Below, one piece after another: positions 32,574 through 40,404 of a stretch of DNA of 64,000 bases (within the stretch, counting starts at the first letter, position 1; each line of letters begins with the position of its first letter). This DNA comes from Pseudomonas viridiflava. GTDB taxonomy: Bacteria > Pseudomonadota > Gammaproteobacteria > Pseudomonadales > Pseudomonadaceae. The notes beneath the pieces were generated by a model that saw only the letters and a list, made by a program, of their open reading frames with translations, was not told where the DNA came from and made no database searches. The stretch covers positions 43,626 through 107,625 of the forward strand of contig NZ_UUOC01000034.1 of NCBI RefSeq assembly GCF_900590755.1, written 5' to 3'. The translations under genes were made by a program, and so were the position numbers.

Positions 32574-33491
32574 TCAATTGCCCTGTATCGGTGCGTCTTC
32601 AGCCAGGCCGCGCCAGATTCTCATGACCTGTTCGGCCTGATTTGAACGCCTGCGATGCAGGGAAATATCAAAACCGATCGTCAATTCCGGGCCACCGGCA
32701 ATCACCAGTTCGCCAGCCGCCAACGCAGCTTTGACCACCATTTGCGGCAACCAGGCCAGACCGTTGCCACGCCTGGCCATTTGCAGAATCGCGTCGTAGG
32801 AATCGGCCTGATACGTCATGCGCAATGCGACACGCTGCGGCAGATTCGCCAGATGCTGGGCCAACACCCCGCGCAAGGCCAGAGTTGGCGAGAAGGCCAG
32901 CCAGGGCACGCTGGATGCTGATACACCCGCGCCGATCTGGAATCGGGGTTGCCCGTCAGCGTCCGGAGCGCTCACCGGGACCAACGCTTCTCGGGCGAGC
33001 ACCAGCGAGTCGAAGCGCTCAGGGTCGATCAATATCTGGGTCAGCGGGCTGGAAAAAATCAGCAGCAGGTCCACTTCTCCGGCGGATACCCGACTGATGG
33101 CTTCCTGTGAGCCACTGGTCACCAGCGATACCGGGAATGACCCGAAGCGCTGGTTGAGGGATTCATACCAGTCCGGAAAGAAATCGCTGGCCAGGGTGCG
33201 CCCGGTGGCAATGCGCACTGGCTCGTCACGGTTCAGGCCGACACTCTGAAATTGCGCACGGGCAGCCTTCAACAACCCCAGGGATTGAGTCGCCGCCTCA
33301 AGAAACAACAAGCCCGCTGGCGTCAGGGACAGTGGCTGCTTGCGCTCGATCAGCGCCACCCCGAACCAGTCTTCCAACGCCTTGATACGCCGCCCGAACG
33401 CCGGGTGCGTCACACAACGATTTTGCGCCGCCCGAGACAGGCTTCGGGTTTCGGCCAACTCGATGAAGTCTTCCAGCCATTCCAGTTGCAT
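32574..33491 (-). CDS. LysR family transcriptional regulator
   Basis: A 305-residue LysR regulator. The HTH lies at residues 3-62 (MQLEWLEDFIELAETRSLSR and VTHPAFGRRIKALEDWFG, where the THPAFGRRIKALE form marks a distinct LysR subgroup). An effector domain follows, with VDLLLIFSSPLTQI and the late NGLAWLPQMVVKAAL segment. It is on the same strand as and upstream of the symporter and deacylase genes, whose expression it probably controls. The long 541-base gap on its other side belongs to the SOS-type repair genes and repeats. Confidence 0.9.
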   Translation of the reverse strand: MQLEWLEDFIELAETRSLSRAAQNRCVTHPAFGRRIKALEDWFGVALIERKQPLSLTPAGLLFLEAATQSLGLLKAARAQFQSVGLNRDEPVRIATGRTLASDFFPDWYESLNQRFGSFPVSLVTSGSQEAISRVSAGEVDLLLIFSSPLTQILIDPERFDSLVLAREALVPVSAPDADGQPRFQIGAGVSASSVPWLAFSPTLALRGVLAQHLANLPQRVALRMTYQADSYDAILQMARRGNGLAWLPQMVVKAALAAGELVIAGGPELTIGFDISLHRRRSNQAEQVMRIWRGLAEDAPIQGN

Positions 33492-33669
33492 GCAGTGTTC
33501 CTGGTAGAAAGTCCCGCGCTATTCGGCACGCGACGGTCGAAGATGTCTTCGTGAAACGCATAACCTCCAACAACTCTCATTCAACAAAAAATAAACTCTG
33601 AATGTATGAGATGTGCGCAAGTGTGCCCATCGTCCAGGCGCCGCGCTGTCGCGCAGCAAACAGAGATCC

Positions 33670-33760
33670 GTGGGACCGGCTTCAGCCGGGAAGGCGGCAT
33701 CTCTGTCGATACAGATGCAGTGGGTGTGCCGGCCTCTTCCCGGCTAAAGCCGGTCCCACA
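33670..33760. repeat. REPIN element (GTGGGACCGGCTTTAGCCGG family)
   Basis: A 91-base palindrome, one of three copies of this family in the window (also 38362 and 50511). It lies in the 541-base gap 33492-34032, in which I see only this, a degenerate REP and the LexA box. Confidence 0.9.
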
Positions 33761-33799
33761 AAATAAGCAATTCAGTTCAGATACCTATTTTTTTGTTTA

Positions 33800-33889
33800 A
33801 TGAGAACGAGCTTGCTCGCGATAGGGTCAGGTCAGTTGATGATTAATCGACAGGCAAACCGCCTCGCGGGCAAGCGCGCTCCTACAGAC
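33800..33889. repeat. Degenerate REPIN (GAGCTTGCTCGCGATAGGG)
   Basis: Arms GAGCTTGCTCGCGATAGGG and CCTCGCGGGCAAGCGCGCTC with a shared inner part (GATTAATCGAC) matching the copy at 10058-10148. The left outer arm has decayed to GAGAACG. Confidence 0.7.
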
Positions 33890-34002
33890 AAAAATACCCG
33901 TCAGACCATACCCCACAGCACCGCCAACGCGAAGCAGCGGATTTCCGACCAGCGCACCGCTGACGACAAAGCAAACCTTGTGCCTGACCGCGCAACCCAT
34001 TA

Positions 34003-34018
34003 CTGTACATGCAAACAG
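34003..34018. promoter_or_regulatory. LexA (SOS) box
   Basis: CTGTACATGCAAACAG fits the gammaproteobacterial LexA consensus CTG-N10-CAG, with the extended CTGT-N8-ACAG half-sites intact. It ends 14 bases before the radical-SAM start codon, so LexA would block transcription initiation. DNA damage should induce the gene and its coupled neighbour. Confidence 0.78.
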
Positions 34019-34032
34019 TACTGGAGTTTCCC

Positions 34033-35253
34033 ATGCAGCTGATCGACAAGCTCAGCATCCTCGCTGACGCCGCCAAATACGACGCATCGTGCGCCAGTAG
34101 TGGTGCGCCCAAGCGCAGTTCCGAGGGCAAGAGCGGCCTCGGTTCGAGCAATGGCATGGGCATCTGCCACAGCTACACACCGGATGGGCGTTGCGTTTCG
34201 CTGCTCAAGATCCTGCTGACCAACTTCTGTTTGTATGACTGCCAGTACTGCGTCAACCGCCGCTCCAGCGATGTGCCCCGCGCCCGCTTCAGCCCCGAGG
34301 AAGTGGTGACCCTGACGCTGGATTTCTACCGGCGCAATTGCGTGAGCGGGCTGTTTCTCAGTTCCGGCATCATCCGCTCGGCAGACTACACCATGGAGCA
34401 GCTGATCGAAGTCGCCCGGTTACTGCGCGAAGTCCACGAGTTTCGCGGCTACATCCACCTCAAGACCATCCCGGATGCCGACCCCGCGCTTATCGAGCTT
34501 GCGGGCCGTTACGCGGATCGTTTGAGCGTGAATATCGAACTGCCCACCGATGCAGGCCTGAAAACCCTGGCCCCGGAAAAAGACGTGGCGTCCATCAAGC
34601 AAGCGATGAAAACCATTCATACCGGCCAGCAAACCATCCTCAACGAACCCCGTGCGCCACGCTTCGTGCCTGCCGGGCAAAGTACCCAGATGATCGTCGG
34701 TGCCGATGAAACCGACGACAGCACCATCCTCGGCAGCGCTGAATCCCTCTACGGCAATTACGGCCTGCGTCGGGTTTATTACTCGGCGTTCAGCCCTATT
34801 CCGAACAGCCCGAAAAGCGTGCCTTTGGCTGCGCCGCCGCTGATGCGCGAGCACCGCTTGTATCAGGCGGATTTCCTGCTGAGGGGTTATGGCTTCAAGG
34901 TCAACGAACTGTTCCAGGGGCCGGGGCACCTTGCGCTGGACATCGACCCGAAACTGGCCTGGGCGCTGAATAACCGCAACCTCTTCCCGCTGGACCTGAA
35001 CCGCGCCGATGCGGCGTTGATCGCGCGGATTCCGGGGATCGGCATCCGCACCACTAACCGCCTGATGGAGTTGCGTCGCCAGCGGCGGATTCGCTACGAA
35101 GACCTGACCCGCATGCGCTGCGTGCTGGCCAAGGCCAAGCCGTTCATCATCACCAGTGACTACCACCCGACCCAGGCCGAAACCAGTAGCGAATCCCTGC
35201 ATCAGTTGTTAAAGGACCGTCCGCAACCTCAGCAAATGGGGCTGTGGGGATGA
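34033..35253 (+). CDS. Putative DNA modification/repair radical SAM protein
   Basis: A 406-residue radical SAM enzyme. The iron-sulfur motif is Cys66, Cys70 and Cys73 in NFCLYDCQYCVNR (CX3CX2C). The body continues with LFLSSGIIRSADYTMEQLIE and SVNIELPTDAGL. The C-terminal helix-hairpin-helix (LIARIPGIGIRTTNRLMELR) suggests DNA binding. It matches the family annotated as a DNA modification/repair radical SAM protein (SplB-like in chemistry, specific lesion unproven). The ATG at 34033 has TGGAG seven bases upstream. A LexA box sits just before it, and its stop overlaps the next start (ATGA). Confidence 0.9.
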   Translation: MQLIDKLSILADAAKYDASCASSGAPKRSSEGKSGLGSSNGMGICHSYTPDGRCVSLLKILLTNFCLYDCQYCVNRRSSDVPRARFSPEEVVTLTLDFYRRNCVSGLFLSSGIIRSADYTMEQLIEVARLLREVHEFRGYIHLKTIPDADPALIELAGRYADRLSVNIELPTDAGLKTLAPEKDVASIKQAMKTIHTGQQTILNEPRAPRFVPAGQSTQMIVGADETDDSTILGSAESLYGNYGLRRVYYSAFSPIPNSPKSVPLAAPPLMREHRLYQADFLLRGYGFKVNELFQGPGHLALDIDPKLAWALNNRNLFPLDLNRADAALIARIPGIGIRTTNRLMELRRQRRIRYEDLTRMRCVLAKAKPFIITSDYHPTQAETSSESLHQLLKDRPQPQQMGLWG

Positions 35254-36095
35254 TTAGCCTGGATTGCGACGACCTGTTCGACAACTGGCGTCAGCAGGCG
35301 CGCTGGTTGCTCAGTCATCAGATCGACCCCAGTGAAGTGAGTTGGGCCAGCACCGATGCCGCGGATCTGTTTGCCTCCGATCACAGCTACCCAGAGCAGC
35401 AAGGTCCTTTCCTGGCGCGAATCCCTCAGGCGTTGCTGCAGCTGCTGGAAAACGCTGCGCAATACCGGGGTGAGCAGCGCTGGAGTCTGCTCTATGAAGT
35501 GCTGTGGCGGGTCAGCCATGGCGACCGCACGGCGATGCTGGCCGGAGACAAGCTCGGCAGCGAATTGCATCGACGGATCAAGCAAGTCAGCCGCGAAGCC
35601 CACCATCTGCATGCATTTCTGCGTTTCGTGGCATTGCCTGCATCGGACTTGCCAGCGGAGTTCGCCCAGCCGCAATACGTCGCCTGGCACGAACCGGCGC
35701 ACGACATACTGCACAGCGCCAGCGAGCATTTCATCGGGCGCATGGGCCAGCACCGCTGGATGATCGCCACACCCAAAGACGGGGTTTATTACGACGGTGA
35801 GCAGTTGGTCCATCACCGGGTCTGCCCGCCAGCCTGGCAGGCGCTGGCCCGCAACGCCGAGGATCCCGGCGGCGAACTCTGGCTGACTTACTACAGCCAC
35901 ATCTTCAACCCGGCGCGCCTGAACCCCAAAGTCATGCAGGGCCATTTGCCGAGCCGATTCTGGAAAAACCTGCCCGAAGGGCCGTTAATCCCGGCGCTGA
36001 TCAGCGAGGCGCGCACCGGCAAACAGCGCGACGGCCAGGCCAGCCAGATTGCAAACCGGCCCGGAAAACGCATCAGTCGCGGCCCGCAGCAATAG
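35250..36095 (+). CDS. DUF4130 (TIGR03915-type) putative DNA repair protein
   Basis: A 281-residue protein that regularly partners the radical SAM protein encoded just upstream. Recognisable segments are LLYEVLWRVSHGDRTAML, RREAHHLHAFLRF-type sequence (here SREAHHLHAFLRFVALP), HDILHSASEHFIGRMGQHRW and LWLTYYSHIFNPARLNPKVM near the end. The latter resembles uracil-DNA-glycosylase-associated DUF4130 proteins. The ATG at 35250 overlaps the upstream stop, preferred to a GTG at 35244. A basic tail (RPGKRISRGPQQ) may bind DNA. Co-induction by DNA damage is expected. Confidence 0.86.
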   Translation: MISLDCDDLFDNWRQQARWLLSHQIDPSEVSWASTDAADLFASDHSYPEQQGPFLARIPQALLQLLENAAQYRGEQRWSLLYEVLWRVSHGDRTAMLAGDKLGSELHRRIKQVSREAHHLHAFLRFVALPASDLPAEFAQPQYVAWHEPAHDILHSASEHFIGRMGQHRWMIATPKDGVYYDGEQLVHHRVCPPAWQALARNAEDPGGELWLTYYSHIFNPARLNPKVMQGHLPSRFWKNLPEGPLIPALISEARTGKQRDGQASQIANRPGKRISRGPQQ

Positions 36096-36190
36096 CCCGC
36101 CATTATCAAGGGAGAACTCTGTTAACCTGCGGTACGCCTTGAACGCGCCTGGCCTCATCAACGAGAGGGGGTCAGAACAGGGAAAACCGA

Positions 36191-36532
36191 ATGGAAGGCA
36201 TAGGCAGCAGACTCAAGTTGGAGCGCAAGCGACTTGAGCTTTCACAGCAGGAGCTGGGGGCCATCGGCGGTATCGAAGCCAATGCTCAAGGGCTTTATGA
36301 ACGAGGCAAGCGCTTCCCCAATGCGGGCTATCTCAGTTCGATCGCCAATGCAGGCGTCGACATACTCTTCGTCATCACCGGCACGCGCAAAGTACGGGCC
36401 TTAGATGGCATCACCGACGGCGACACCAAACTGCTCAGCGAACTGGATGGCTTGCCCGACGATGTTCAACAAGACATCAAACGTCTGGTCAGCACCTTGT
36501 TTCAGTCGGATGACAGCACCCCAAAACCCTGA
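36191..36532 (+). CDS. XRE-family helix-turn-helix regulator (small)
   Basis: A 113-residue protein with an N-terminal Cro/C1-type HTH at residues 1-65 (IGSRLKLERKRLELSQQELG, YERGKRFPNAGYLSSIANAG, VDILFVITG). The remaining 50 residues are acidic and without a known domain. The DILYVLTG-like end of the HTH domain is common in prophage-type repressors, but no phage genes are nearby. It follows the repair pair after 95 bases and could be separately transcribed. Its target is unknown. Confidence 0.83.
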   Translation: MEGIGSRLKLERKRLELSQQELGAIGGIEANAQGLYERGKRFPNAGYLSSIANAGVDILFVITGTRKVRALDGITDGDTKLLSELDGLPDDVQQDIKRLVSTLFQSDDSTPKP

Positions 36533-36550
36533 CTCCCCTAATCCCCTTCC

Positions 36551-36640
36551 CTGTAGGAGCTCACGAGCAGCGCGAGGCAGCGATAGCGGGCTGCCTGACA
36601 CACCGCCATCGCTGGCCTCGTAACCTCGGTGAGCTACAGG
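36551..36640. repeat. Degenerate REPIN (CTGTAGGAGCTCACGAGCAG)
   Basis: A 90-base imperfect palindrome from CTGTAGGAGCTCACGAG to GTGAGCTACAG with internal CAGCGAT/ATCGCTG pairs. It is unlike the other copies in detail and lies after the XRE gene. Confidence 0.65.
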
Positions 36641-36747
36641 TCTACCTGTTTAGCAGGCACACCTGCAAATCTTCGACTACCTTGCAGTGCTGAAAACACG
36701 GGCCGTCAATCATTCTGCGGCCTCAATCGCTGGATACTGGAGGCCCC

Positions 36748-38328
36748 ATGACCGCACTACTCGGACATAACTTCATCAATGGCGCACGCAGCGCCGCCGG
36801 CTCAGTCAGTTTGCACAGCCTGGACGCGACCACCGGCGAAGCCCTGCCTCTGACCTTCATGGAGGCCACCCGCGAAGAGGTGGACGCTTCGGCATTGGCC
36901 GCCGCCAACGCCTACCCGGCTTACCGCACGACAACTGCGCAGCAACGCGCGACTTTCCTGGACGCCATCGCCGACGAGCTGGATGCCCTGGGTGATGAGT
37001 TCATCGCCATGGTCTGCCGGGAAACCGCCCTGCCCCCCGGCCGCATTCAAGGGGAGCGAGCACGGACCAGTGGGCAGATGCGGCTGTTTGCTCAACTGTT
37101 ACGCCGGGGAGATTTCTACGGCGCAAGGATTGACCGCGCTTTGCCTGATCGCCAGCCGGCGGCACGACCGGATCTGCGCCAATACCATATCGGCCTGGGG
37201 CCGGTTGCGGTGTTCGGCGCGAGTAATTTTCCATTGGCCTTTTCCACCGCAGGCGGCGATACCGCAGCCGCCCTGGCGGCAGGCTGTCCGGTGGTGTTCA
37301 AAGCGCACCCCGGTCACATGGCGACTGCCGAATGGGCGGCGTTGGCCATCATTCGTGCAGCTGAAAAAACCGCAATGCCCGCGGGCGTCTTCAATATGAT
37401 CTACGGCGGCAGCGTCGGCGCCTGGCTGGTGCAGCATCCGGCGATCAAGGCCGTGGGCTTCACCGGCTCGCTGGGCGGTGGTCGCGCTCTGTGCGACATG
37501 GCAGCGGCGCGGCCGGAACCTATTCCGGTGTTCGCCGAGATGTCGAGCATCAACCCCATGCTGGTCCTGCCTGAGGCACTGAACGTGCGCGCTGAAAAAA
37601 TCGCCGCTGAACTGGCGGCATCGGTGGTGCTCGGCGGTGGGCAGTTCTGTACCAAACCAGGTCTGGTGCTGGGGATTGCTTCCCCGCAATTCGAACACTT
37701 TCTGGACCGGCTCGGGCACCTTATCCAGGCCCATGCGCCCCACACCCTGCTCAATGCGGGCGGGCTGTGCAATTTCTCCGATGGCCTTGGCCGTTTGGCC
37801 AGCCATCCTGGCCTGCGTCACCTGGCGGGGCATCCTCAACAGGGCAGTCAGGCATTCCCGCAGCTTTATGCAGCCGACGTCGCGTTACTGCTCGATGGCG
37901 ATCCGCTGCTGCAACATGAAGTCTTCGGTCCGATGCTGGTGGCGGTGACGGTCAGCGACGCCGAGCAATTAAAACAAGCGGTGCACAGCCTGCAAGGCCA
38001 ACTGACGGCCACGCTGATTGCCGAACCGGCAGACTTCAGCGCATTCGCCGACCTGGTTCCGCTGTTGGAACACAAGGCGGGACGCTTGCTGATCAATGGC
38101 TACCCGACCGGTGTTGAAGTCAGCGACGCCATGGTCCACGGCGGCCCTTACCCGGCGACCTCCGATGCCCGCGGCACCTCGGTGGGCACCTTGTCGATCA
38201 ACCGTTTTCTGCGGCCGATCTGCTTCCAGAACTACCCGGATGTGTTGCTGCCCGATGCGCTGAAAGACGGGAACCCGCTGGGCCTGATGCGATTGGTGGA
38301 TGGTGTGGGGACGCGAGAGGCTATCTGA
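36748..38328 (+). CDS. NADP-type aldehyde dehydrogenase, 2,5-dioxovalerate (alpha-ketoglutarate semialdehyde) class
   Basis: A 526-residue aldehyde dehydrogenase. Active-site residues are Asn160 (GASNFPLAF), Glu264 (FAEMSSINPM) and the nucleophile Cys301 (GGGQFCTKPGLVLG). The C-terminal block GYPTGVEVSDAMVHGGPYPA and TSVGTLSINRFLRPICFQNY is typical of the alpha-ketoglutarate semialdehyde class, which ends oxidative pathways for arabinose, xylose, glucarate and hydroxyproline. It stands alone here; the window holds arabinose uptake and lactonase genes 24 kb away, so a link is possible but unproven. Confidence 0.88.
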   Translation: MTALLGHNFINGARSAAGSVSLHSLDATTGEALPLTFMEATREEVDASALAAANAYPAYRTTTAQQRATFLDAIADELDALGDEFIAMVCRETALPPGRIQGERARTSGQMRLFAQLLRRGDFYGARIDRALPDRQPAARPDLRQYHIGLGPVAVFGASNFPLAFSTAGGDTAAALAAGCPVVFKAHPGHMATAEWAALAIIRAAEKTAMPAGVFNMIYGGSVGAWLVQHPAIKAVGFTGSLGGGRALCDMAAARPEPIPVFAEMSSINPMLVLPEALNVRAEKIAAELAASVVLGGGQFCTKPGLVLGIASPQFEHFLDRLGHLIQAHAPHTLLNAGGLCNFSDGLGRLASHPGLRHLAGHPQQGSQAFPQLYAADVALLLDGDPLLQHEVFGPMLVAVTVSDAEQLKQAVHSLQGQLTATLIAEPADFSAFADLVPLLEHKAGRLLINGYPTGVEVSDAMVHGGPYPATSDARGTSVGTLSINRFLRPICFQNYPDVLLPDALKDGNPLGLMRLVDGVGTREAI

Positions 38329-38361
38329 CCCGCAGCGCAAATAAGGACCGGACACAAATCA

Positions 38362-38451
38362 GTGGGACCGGCTTTAGCCGGGAAGACGGCATTCCTGACG
38401 ACACCTATGCAGAGAATGTCCCGGCCTCTTCCCGGCTAAATCCGGTCCCGC
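38362..38451. repeat. REPIN element (GTGGGACCGGCTTTAGCCGG family)
   Basis: A 90-base palindrome between the convergent aldehyde-dehydrogenase and PhzF-like genes. Confidence 0.9.
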
Positions 38452-38484
38452 GATGTGCATTCCAATTCAGACCTGGGTCTTCAA

Positions 38485-39327
38485 CTACACCCGCAACACC
38501 CCCTCAATACAGGTCACCGCATCGCCCCCAATCCAGATGTCATCACCGATACGCTGCACATGCACCCGGCCTTGCCTGCCCATGGCGGTGCCCTGGCTGA
38601 CCACGTAGCTCTCCGGCGCCAGTCCTTCATTCAAAAGCCACTGTGCAATACCCGCGTTGAGGCTGCCGGTGACCGGATCTTCAGGCATGCCGTCACCGGC
38701 AACAAAAGCACGGACTTCAAATTGCGCCTCATCACCGTCAACCGCCGGGTCCCAAGGGGCAAACACGCCAATGGCCAATTCCATCAGCTGCGCATAGTCC
38801 GGCTTGAGCGCCGGCACGCTGGCACGGTCAGCCAGTTTCACAGCCAACCATCCAGCACCGTTATCAACCCAACGGGCGTCGACGATCGCGTTTTCATGCA
38901 GACCCAATCCCGAGCGAACACGGCCCAGCAAACCGTCATCCACCGGGCCCGAGCGCAACAATGCCGGCGCGGTAAAGGCCAGTCGCGTGCCCAGGCGGCG
39001 GATGCGCACCAGGCCAATACCGCATTCCTGAATGATCTCTTCGCCTTTTGGCTGCCCGCCGCTTTCCAGCCAGGCATGGCAGCTGCCCAGGGTCGGGTGC
39101 CCGGCAAATGGCAACTCGTGCAAGGTGGTGAAAATCCGCAACCGGTAATCCGCCTCGGGATGCTGCGGAGTCAGCAAAAAGGTGGTTTCGCTGAGGTTGG
39201 TCCAGCGAGCGAACTCGGCCATGCGCGCATCGCTGAGGTCGTCCGCGTTCAGCACCACAGCCAACGGGTTGCCCAACAAAGTCTGGCTACTGAAGACATC
39301 AATCTGCTTGAATGGGTACTGGCTCAT
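38485..39327 (-). CDS. PhzF family isomerase-like protein
   Basis: A 280-residue protein with the PhzF diaminopimelate-epimerase-like fold. The catalytic Glu47 lies in NLSETTFLLTP and the repeat halves are marked by RIFTTLHELPFAGHPTLGSC and EDPVTGSLNAGIAQWLL. Members isomerise small acids or have unknown function; there are no phenazine genes here. The ATG at 39327 was chosen because the family starts directly with YPFKQIDVF; longer reading would enter the sirtuin gene. It is divergent from that gene with about 96 bases between them. Confidence 0.88.
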   Translation of the reverse strand: MSQYPFKQIDVFSSQTLLGNPLAVVLNADDLSDARMAEFARWTNLSETTFLLTPQHPEADYRLRIFTTLHELPFAGHPTLGSCHAWLESGGQPKGEEIIQECGIGLVRIRRLGTRLAFTAPALLRSGPVDDGLLGRVRSGLGLHENAIVDARWVDNGAGWLAVKLADRASVPALKPDYAQLMELAIGVFAPWDPAVDGDEAQFEVRAFVAGDGMPEDPVTGSLNAGIAQWLLNEGLAPESYVVSQGTAMGRQGRVHVQRIGDDIWIGGDAVTCIEGVLRV

Positions 39328-39423
39328 GAATACGGACTCTGGAAAAAACCGGGCTGCGAGATTGGCATTTCGAGCGTCCAAACGCAAAGCCGTACCGTCA
39401 TTCACGTATGCGGAGGTTACAAG

Positions 39424-40278
39424 ATGCTGGATAGCCCTTCGGTTTCCCCGGTAGAGACGCTTCATTCACTGATGACCGACAAAAGGTTCGTGGTCCTCAC
39501 TGGCGCGGGGATCAGCACCCCGTCCGGCATCCCCGACTATCGCGACACAGCCGGCGTGCGGCGTGGCAAAGCGCCGATGATGGTTCAGGAATTTCTCGGC
39601 TCCCCCGAAGCCCGACGCCGCTACTGGGCCCGTGCCATGCTGGGCTGGCCGCGAGTGTGCATCGCACAACCCAACGCGGCACACCGGGCGCTGGCCATGC
39701 TGCAAAGCCGGCAACAGATCAGCGGTCTGATCACGCAAAACGTCGACACTCTGCACGATCAGGCTGGCAGCCCGGATGTCATCGAATTGCATGGCAGCCT
39801 GCATAGGGTGATCTGTCTGGATTGTCAGCAGAACTCCGACCGAGCGGCCATCCAGATGCTGATGGAGGCACAGAATCCCTATCTCGCCGGGGTCGATGCG
39901 GTACAGGCACCCGATGGCGACACCCTGCTGGACCCGGCTTTTGAATCCCGCTTCCAAGTCCCCCATTGCCCGCACTGCGACGGTCAGCGACTCAAGCCCG
40001 ACGTGGTGTTCTTCGGCGAGAACGTCGCGCCGCATACAGCCGCCAGGGCGATGGCCAGCATCGAACAGGCGCAAGGGTTGCTGGTGGTCGGCTCGTCCTT
40101 GATGGCCTACTCGGCGTTTCGTCTGTGCAAAGCCATCCATGACCAGGGCAAACCGCTGATCGCGATCAACATCGGCAAGACCCGGGCAGATGAGCTGCTG
40201 GACCTGAAAATCGAGGTGTCTTGTGAGGAGCTGTTGCCGGTGTTGGTAGAGCGGTTGAGTGTGAGCGGCAGTGCCTGA
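39424..40278 (+). CDS. Sir2-family NAD-dependent protein deacetylase
   Basis: A 284-residue sirtuin that would remove acyl groups from lysine, consuming NAD+. The NAD-binding motifs GAGISTPSGIPDYRD (residues 27-41) and TQNVDTLHDQAGS are intact, and the catalytic His lies in ELHGSLHRVIC. Four zinc Cys are visible in CLDC and CPHC. KPDVVFFGENV and GSSLMAYSAFRL follow. The ATG at 39424 is favoured by GGAGGT seven bases upstream; longer in-frame starts overlap the divergent PhzF-like gene. Confidence 0.92.
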   Translation: MLDSPSVSPVETLHSLMTDKRFVVLTGAGISTPSGIPDYRDTAGVRRGKAPMMVQEFLGSPEARRRYWARAMLGWPRVCIAQPNAAHRALAMLQSRQQISGLITQNVDTLHDQAGSPDVIELHGSLHRVICLDCQQNSDRAAIQMLMEAQNPYLAGVDAVQAPDGDTLLDPAFESRFQVPHCPHCDGQRLKPDVVFFGENVAPHTAARAMASIEQAQGLLVVGSSLMAYSAFRLCKAIHDQGKPLIAINIGKTRADELLDLKIEVSCEELLPVLVERLSVSGSA

Positions 40279-40290
40279 TACGTCGCAATC

Positions 40291-40385
40291 CTGTGGGAGC
40301 GAGCTTGCTCGCGAATAGGCCGGGCCGTCCATCACAATTCTGTCGGCGGGGACTTAGCCTTCGCGAGCAAGCTCGCTCCCACAGG
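40291..40385. repeat. REPIN element (GTGGGAGCGAGCTTGCTCGCGAA family)
   Basis: A 95-base palindrome between the convergent sirtuin and polymerase II genes, same family as the copy at 5547-5638. Confidence 0.92.
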
Positions 40386-40404
40386 TTTTGTAGGTACTGC
40401 AGAT

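Noticed and set aside
38455..39423. N-terminal extension of the sirtuin by more than 300 residues
   Set aside because: This would overlap the whole divergent PhzF-like gene; the ATG at 39424 has a strong ribosome-binding site and matches family length.
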